34,264 nt of DNA from Streptococcus merionis DSM 19192 (GTDB lineage: Bacteria; Bacillota; Bacilli; Lactobacillales; Streptococcaceae), in NCBI RefSeq assembly GCF_000380085.1, contig NZ_KB904548.1, forward strand, positions 1 to 34,264, given 5' to 3'. Below are positions 30,394-34,264 of this stretch, piece after piece (the stretch's first letter is position 1; each line of letters begins with the position of its first letter). Under the pieces are notes generated by a model that saw only the letters and a program-made list of their open reading frames with translations, did no database searches and was not told the DNA's origin. The position numbers were made by a program, and so were the translations under genes.

Positions 30394-31866
30394 TTACGAA
30401 AGACTCTGCTGCCTGATATTCCTGTGGCGATTGCGTCTGTATACTGGCGATTTTAGCATCTGGTAAGGTCTGACTTCTACCCCCCCCCCCCGATTAATCG
30501 AGGAAGTCAGATGAAGGCTCATGGCATATAAAATCGAGCTGCTATAAACGGTGTCCAAGGTACGGCTTAACTCCTCAATAAAGCCTTCAACCTCAATGAT
30601 AAGCCACTCTGGCACAACCTTACTGAGGGAAGAACGTTCAAACTGTTCAGGCTTAATCTGGTGTGAAAACCTCTCCAGATTAGCTTCCAAAGAATCTGAT
30701 AAAATGCCAGCGATCGTCTGATTATCCAAGCCATCCTTTTGAAGCGCCTCTGCGCGCTTTTCCATGGCCTCATAAATACTAGTGTATACTTTATGATCAT
30801 GCTCTCGTTTAAAGGTTTGACTGTCTTTCTGGAAAATATAATCATACTGGTCTGGGATAATGGCTTCTAATTCCTCGCGCTTAGCGCTGTAAAACAGAAA
30901 ACCTTTGCGAATATCTGTTGAAAAATCACTGAGAAAAATACTGACTTTCGCTTTAGAGTGGCGATTAATATCTCGCATAAAAGCATTGGCACAGGCCATC
31001 TGAATATCACGTTTTAACTGAGCGACATTTTGCTCACAGGGATATAACAATAGGCAACGCAGAACTTCTGAATTAATTCGAATTGTCCGCTTCATCCGAC
31101 TGGCTTCTTGAGCAAAAAAGATCTGAATAAAAGCAAAGCGTTCAGACAAGGGCCGTTGCTCTAAACTAGGAAAATTCATCTTAACCGGAAAAACCCCGTC
31201 CAATCGCTTCCGCATCTCACCAGAGACCTGATCACTGATGGCACAAATCAGGTAGAACCCACGATCATCCTCAGCTGCCAACTCAAATATCTCAGACCGG
31301 TCATCAATACGGAGCAAGTCAATATTTTCGATAAATAAGAGACCACCGTCAACAAAATATTTAGACGTTTTTTTCCTAAGCTGAGAAAAAACCTCTCCTA
31401 ATCCTTCGCCCTGTAGCAGAAAATCCTTGACATCTAGGCTGACAAAGGGAGCATTCTCTGCAATCAAGCCCTGTTCTTGAGCAAAACGGTGCATGGTCTC
31501 TGCTAAATACCCCTTACCAGTTCCGTCCTGTCCAATCATGAGAGCTGACAAACTTTTTTGCGGGTACAAAATCGTCGCCTTGGCAAGGCTAAGGACGTTC
31601 TCCATACTCCCCTTTTTCCCACCAATGACCTGCTCAAAGACGGACTCGACCTGCTCACTCATTCCCTCTTGCTTGATAAAATAAAGAACAGGTCTCCCTG
31701 CCTTCTTGCTTAATCGGTTCTCTGAGACCAACTGATTCAAGATGGTTGACAGATTTGTTCGCTGCATAGACAAGGGGGTGACTAAATCTGCTGTCGTAAA
31801 ACCATTTTCAAATTCATCTTGATTGGCTTGTAAATACTGATAGACAATTTCCTTATTGCGTTTCAT
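30394..31866 (-). CDS. LevR-family regulator, N-terminal part (HTH, AAA+-like, PRD1), ends after poly-G tract
   Basis: The frame encodes 490 residues. In order it has an HTH (1-65), an AAA+ region (about 85-330) and PRD1 (about 365-460) with His452 in SLHLTSS. The LevR core is easy to see (NFPSLEQRPLSERFAFIQ, LLLYPCEQNVAQLKRDIQ). The AAA+ part is worn: Walker A is GQDGTGKG (112-119). Where LevR has GGILFLDE, this protein has GGLLFIEN (174-181), and the GAFTGA loop that contacts sigma-54 is absent. After residue 459 the frame crosses 12 G, gains 31 unrelated residues and stops at 30394. One G more, or two fewer, joins it to the C-terminal part, giving about 870 residues. It lies 9 bp after the SGNH hydrolase gene. 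Confidence 0.88.
   Translation of the reverse strand: MKRNKEIVYQYLQANQDEFENGFTTADLVTPLSMQRTNLSTILNQLVSENRLSKKAGRPVLYFIKQEGMSEQVESVFEQVIGGKKGSMENVLSLAKATILYPQKSLSALMIGQDGTGKGYLAETMHRFAQEQGLIAENAPFVSLDVKDFLLQGEGLGEVFSQLRKKTSKYFVDGGLLFIENIDLLRIDDRSEIFELAAEDDRGFYLICAISDQVSGEMRKRLDGVFPVKMNFPSLEQRPLSERFAFIQIFFAQEASRMKRTIRINSEVLRCLLLYPCEQNVAQLKRDIQMACANAFMRDINRHSKAKVSIFLSDFSTDIRKGFLFYSAKREELEAIIPDQYDYIFQKDSQTFKREHDHKVYTSIYEAMEKRAEALQKDGLDNQTIAGILSDSLEANLERFSHQIKPEQFERSSLSKVVPEWLIIEVEGFIEELSRTLDTVYSSSILYAMSLHLTSSINRGGGVEVRPYQMLKSPVYRRNRHRNIRQQSLS
30469..30511 (-). repeat. G12 homopolymer inside a 9-bp inverted repeat, within the regulator gene
   Basis: On the plus strand the tract is C12 at 30480-30491. 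It is flanked by TCTGACTTC (30469-30477) and GAAGTCAGA (30503-30511), perfect complements, so the tract lies in the loop of a potential hairpin. It encodes the glycines after SSINR, at the point where PRD1 ends and the linker to EIIA begins. Homopolymers this long are prone to slippage. Confidence 0.9.
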
Positions 31867-31875
31867 CTCATACTC

Positions 31876-32511
31876 CTAAAGCAACTGATGTTGCAAGGTC
31901 TCCAACACCACCTGATAGCCTGCCATGGTCAAATGAACACCGTCATGCGTGTAGGCAGCCTCTAGACGCTGCTCCTTATCAGCAAGCAGACTGTGCACAT
32001 CGATATAGGTCACACCAGATAGATTTCTCAAGTAGAGATTAGCCACTTCAATCTCATCTATTAAGGCCGGTCCCCACTGCTTGGAATCCTGACGAGGGTA
32101 AAGGCTCTCCAAATAGATATGGCATTGTGGCAAAGCCGCAGAAATGGCATCCACCAGCTGGGCAATTTTTTCTGCCAAAACCTCCGGTGCCATGCCAAAC
32201 ATAAGATCGTTGGTGCCAATCAGAAGAACCAACTGACGAGGCGCCAAATCCAAAATCAAATCCTTAAGGTGATCTTGCAAGAAATCTATCCCAATGCCAC
32301 GAATACCACGGTTGTAGAGCGGACCATCTAGGGCTAGCTTAGCGTGAGGTAAAAATTCGGTCAAGGAATCACCAGCTAGAACCAGACCGTTAGGCTCAGC
32401 CTGCAAGTTGCGCTCCTGGTACTTAGCTAAGATAACCTGTTGTTGTTCCGCTAAAGACAGTTGACGAAAAGCCAACTCCTCCGATTGACTAAATAACCTT
32501 CTCTCAAGCAT
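31876..32511 (-). CDS. SGNH/GDSL-family hydrolase
   Basis: The 211-residue esterase-like protein has all four SGNH blocks: Ser49 in LAGDSLTEF, Gly in YNRGIRG (near 69), Asn101 in IGTNDLM, and Asp190/His193 in THDGVHLT. It has no signal peptide or membrane segment, so it is cytoplasmic. Family members remove acyl or acetyl groups from lipids, sugars or peptidoglycan; the substrate is unknown. I start at ATG 32511 because AAGGAG lies 5 bp before it, rather than at an in-frame ATG 27 bp upstream. It is co-transcribed with the LevR-like regulator 9 bp downstream. This suggests, as an inference, that it acts on an acylated sugar linked to PTS cluster II. Confidence 0.88.
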   Translation of the reverse strand: MLERRLFSQSEELAFRQLSLAEQQQVILAKYQERNLQAEPNGLVLAGDSLTEFLPHAKLALDGPLYNRGIRGIGIDFLQDHLKDLILDLAPRQLVLLIGTNDLMFGMAPEVLAEKIAQLVDAISAALPQCHIYLESLYPRQDSKQWGPALIDEIEVANLYLRNLSGVTYIDVHSLLADKEQRLEAAYTHDGVHLTMAGYQVVLETLQHQLL

Positions 32512-32529
32512 AGCAACTCCTTTTTGTTT

Positions 32530-32705
32530 AAGATACAAAGGGCGGTAAAAAATGCGCTGGAAAATGGCGGTAAGTCAGTCATCTTTGATGACGTTGACGC
32601 ACCCCGACCAAGACGACTAGGGTTTTCACAGATGAAATCGAAGAAAATCCAGACGTCTACGGTCCTAGTCAGATGAGACCAATTTAGCATTTTAGCCCGT
32701 GTTCA
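32530..32705. repeat. Dispersed intergenic repeat (AAGATACAAA / AGTCAGATGAG family)
   Basis: It starts AAGATACAAAGGGCGGTAAA and ends with AGTCAGATGAGACCAATTTA then GCATTTTAGCCCGTGTTCAG. It is a longer relative of the element at 5529-5623, with about 80 bp of additional middle sequence containing TCATCTTTGATGA. It lies directly upstream of the SGNH gene's ribosome binding site, so it may provide that gene's promoter region. Confidence 0.65.
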
Positions 32706-32710
32706 GTTCC

Positions 32711-32824
32711 AAGATATGAGGCCGTGAAAAAATCCGATGAAAAATGAGAAAACAGACGATAAGTCTCAAGACTTGAGGAAGTTTTCGAATTTTATCGAGG
32801 ATTTTAGGCCGAATTCAGTTGGTT
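32711..32824. repeat. Dispersed intergenic repeat, copy A
   Basis: This is the partner of 21960-22074, with the same start (AAGATATGAGGCCGTGAAAA) and end (GAATTCAGTTGGTT). A new AAGATACAAAGCCCGTTAAG segment (32825-32851) begins directly after it, so three repeat modules lie head to tail in this gap. Confidence 0.75.
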
Positions 32825-32851
32825 AAGATACAAAGCCCGTTAAGAAAAGCG
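32825..32851. repeat. Partial dispersed repeat module
   Basis: AAGATACAAAGCCCGTTAAG followed by AAAAGCG differs at two positions from the first 27 bp of the element at 5529. The rest of the module is missing. From here to 32959 I see nothing else except a small TCAATA / TATTGA hairpin near the HAD stop codon. Confidence 0.65.
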
Positions 32852-32959
32852 TTTAAAACTCCCGAAAAACTTTAGGTGGTTTTTGAATGTTAACCAAATT
32901 TTCACCCCGAATACCTTTCAATATTGTATTGATATCCACGACTTAGCGAACTCTGCTAA

Positions 32960-33790
32960 CTAGTTTGCTGTCTCGCGCAGATAGGCCTCAATGACTTCTA
33001 GGACACCTGACTGGTCGTGATCAGGAGCTACAAATTTAGCCACTTCCTTGACCTTATCTGGCGCATTATCCATAGCGTAGCTGTACTCTACTAATTCTAA
33101 CATTTCCAGATCATTTCCGCCATCTCCAAAAGCTATGACTTCGCTTGGCGCAACGCCCCAGCGCTCCAAAAGCTGCATCAATCCCCAAGCCTTATGAATA
33201 CCTCTCGGCATGACGTCAACCGCTCCATAACCGCTCGTGACCGCAATCAAATTGCCAGAAAAAGTCGTGTTAAAATCAGTCATGATAGCATCACACTCAT
33301 CAACTGGTAAGATCATGCCCAGCTTCATGATCTTACCATCAGGAAGGTCTGAGAAGCTATCAATTTTACGTAACATGGCCTGAAAGAGAGCCATCTGCTC
33401 AGGCGCAATGCCTGTAAAAGTATCCACTCCAAAACGATCGCTGACGGTATAAGTCACATCCTCATAGGCAACAGTGATATGGTAGTCCTCCCACTTGTCC
33501 TTAAAAAACTCTAAAAATGCCATAACATCCTCACGGTCCAAACTCTGATGGACCAAGACTTTTCCTTGATCCAAGACGTAGCTACCATTTTCTGCGACAT
33601 AGGAAATCCGATCCAAGAAACCATCGAAAATCATCTTAATCCTACGCATGCCATTGCCCGTTGCTGCGACAAAGCGAATTCCACGCGCATCTAGCTCATT
33701 CAAAACAGTCGTAAAGCGCTCTTTATCAAACTCACCTTTAGCGTCTAAAAATGTCCCATCCAAATCTGTTGCGATGACTTTAATTGACAT
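32960..33790 (-). CDS. Cof-type HAD superfamily phosphatase
   Basis: The 276-residue phosphatase has HAD motif I DLDGT with nucleophile Asp9 and acid/base Asp11, and motif II AATGN. The motif III Lys is in GIHKAWGL and motif IV is GDGGNDLEML. The middle is the Cof (type IIB) cap domain. Relatives dephosphorylate sugar phosphates, FMN or PLP precursors; the substrate cannot be read here. GGAGGT lies 5 bp before the ATG and TATAAT lies at 33811-33816. Its promoter carries the motif shared with two bgl genes, which points to a role with sugar phosphates, perhaps relieving sugar-phosphate accumulation (inference). Confidence 0.92.
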   Translation of the reverse strand: MSIKVIATDLDGTFLDAKGEFDKERFTTVLNELDARGIRFVAATGNGMRRIKMIFDGFLDRISYVAENGSYVLDQGKVLVHQSLDREDVMAFLEFFKDKWEDYHITVAYEDVTYTVSDRFGVDTFTGIAPEQMALFQAMLRKIDSFSDLPDGKIMKLGMILPVDECDAIMTDFNTTFSGNLIAVTSGYGAVDVMPRGIHKAWGLMQLLERWGVAPSEVIAFGDGGNDLEMLELVEYSYAMDNAPDKVKEVAKFVAPDHDQSGVLEVIEAYLRETAN

Positions 33791-33810
33791 AGTCTACCTC
33801 CAATACCATG

Positions 33811-33872
33811 ATTATACTCTCTTTTCCAGAGAAAATCTGACAAAATCCTATGAAAAACTGATATTATGATAC
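33811..33872 (-). promoter_or_regulatory. Shared upstream motif plus -10 of the HAD gene
   Basis: A perfect -10 TATAAT lies at 33811-33816. The motif at 33851-33872 (plus strand TGAAAAACTGATATTATGAT then AC) matches 16 of 22 positions of the bgl3 copy and is preceded by CAAAATCCTA as in bgl4. The edge-to-edge distance of 56 bp is the same as at the other sites. The hexamer at the -35 position (CAGATT) is poor. Confidence 0.5.
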
Positions 33873-33972
33873 GAAAATAGCTGAACACAAAGATCCAGCT
33901 TTTTAAACGCTTAACATTTACCAAGTTAAATACAGCAACTATGAGGAATAATAAAGACCCAAGCCTGAATTT

Positions 33973-33984
33973 GACAACGTTGTC
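33973..33984. other. 12-bp palindrome near the IS630 end
   Basis: GACAACGTTGTC is a perfect palindrome 26 bp beyond the IS630 transposase stop codon. It may be part of the IS end or an operator; I recognise no known regulator site. Confidence 0.4.
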
Positions 33985-34009
33985 GCCTATGCCACTGCCT
34001 TTATAGTCA

Positions 34010-34264
34010 TTAAGTTTTAAAATAGTCTTCAAAACATTCGGAAATGCTAGAGAGTTTTCTTAACAGCTCTGTTATATGGTACTTCAAAACTGCCCAAGTT
34101 TGTTCAATTGGGTTTAGTTCAGGGGAATAAGGTGGTAGTGGCAAAAAATAGTGATGATGTTGAATACAAATGTTATCCAGTCTGGATTTGGGATGAAAGG
34201 AAGCATTATCCATAATCACAAGATGAGGTTCCCTTAGGCTAGGGATCAACTGTTGCTCAAACCA
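34010..34264 (-). CDS. IS630-family transposase, C-terminal 84 residues (cut by window edge)
   Basis: The frame runs from the right window edge to a TAA at 34010. It shows the second and third catalytic regions of an IS630 DDE transposase: LVIMDNASFHPK (Asp) and LPPYSPELNPIEQTW (Glu). Upstream residues at the edge read WFEQQLIPSL, as in IS630-Spn1-like proteins, so the gene clearly continues outside the window. IS630 elements insert at TA dinucleotides. I cannot place the terminal repeat with confidence; it should lie between 34009 and the HAD promoter region. The visible part is undamaged. Confidence 0.88.
   Translation of the reverse strand, partial: WFEQQLIPSLREPHLVIMDNASFHPKSRLDNICIQHHHYFLPLPPYSPELNPIEQTWAVLKYHITELLRKLSSISECFEDYFKT

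Noticed and set aside
32451..32690. 79-codon minus-strand frame across the start of the SGNH gene and a repeat
   Set aside because: It is in a different frame from the well-supported SGNH gene and runs through a dispersed repeat; it has no start signal.

Overview
The window reads as chromosome of a low-GC Firmicute, almost certainly a Streptococcus. The evidence is the protein set (UvrA, OpuA-type betaine transporter, CorA, S6-SSB-S18, CsbD), a degraded BOX-like intergenic repeat, and ISL3- and IS630-type insertion sequences at the two edges. The S. suis group would fit, but I cannot fix the species by reading alone. I see no rRNA, tRNA or CRISPR array.

Layout. At 1-287 is the end of an ISL3-family IS. 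From 0.3 to 13.1 kb lies mostly housekeeping and stress gene content: uvrA; a two-gene glycine betaine ABC transporter whose intergenic gap carries a dispersed repeat; corA with a DUF1129 membrane protein; an MFS transporter reduced to its two ends by an in-frame internal deletion; a DUF939-type membrane protein; the rpsF-ssb-rpsR operon; a GlsB-like plus CsbD stress pair; and a YczE-like membrane protein.

From 13.2 to 32.5 kb is a beta-glucoside utilisation region. It holds four GH1 6-phospho-beta-glucosidase genes, two complete lactose/cellobiose-family PTS transporters, and three kinds of regulator. Cluster I runs licR-like regulator, IIA, IIB, IIC, bgl, bgl, all on the minus strand with almost no gaps. 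Its last gene and terminator duplicate the 3' end and terminator of the next bgl gene, so the cluster sits between 69-bp perfect direct repeats. Then come a third bgl gene, a tandem pair of histidine phosphatases, a fourth bgl gene divergent from a LysR regulator, and Cluster II (IIC, IIB, IIA). Upstream of Cluster II lie a LevR-family PRD regulator and an SGNH hydrolase. A Cof-type HAD phosphatase and an IS630 fragment close the window.

The two observations I rate highest are these. First, the LevR-like regulator is split in two by a run of 12 G in its coding strand; adding one G or removing two restores one reading frame of about 870 residues. This is the architecture of a slipped-strand phase-variable switch controlling a sugar PTS, although a sequencing error in the homopolymer must be excluded. 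The same protein has lost the GAFTGA loop and altered the Walker B acidic residues of a sigma-54 activator. Second, a 22-bp motif recurs upstream of two bgl genes, the HAD phosphatase and the MFS remnant, each time with its edge exactly 56 bp from a -10-like hexamer and without a good -35 box. This looks like an undescribed activator site that defines a small sugar regulon.
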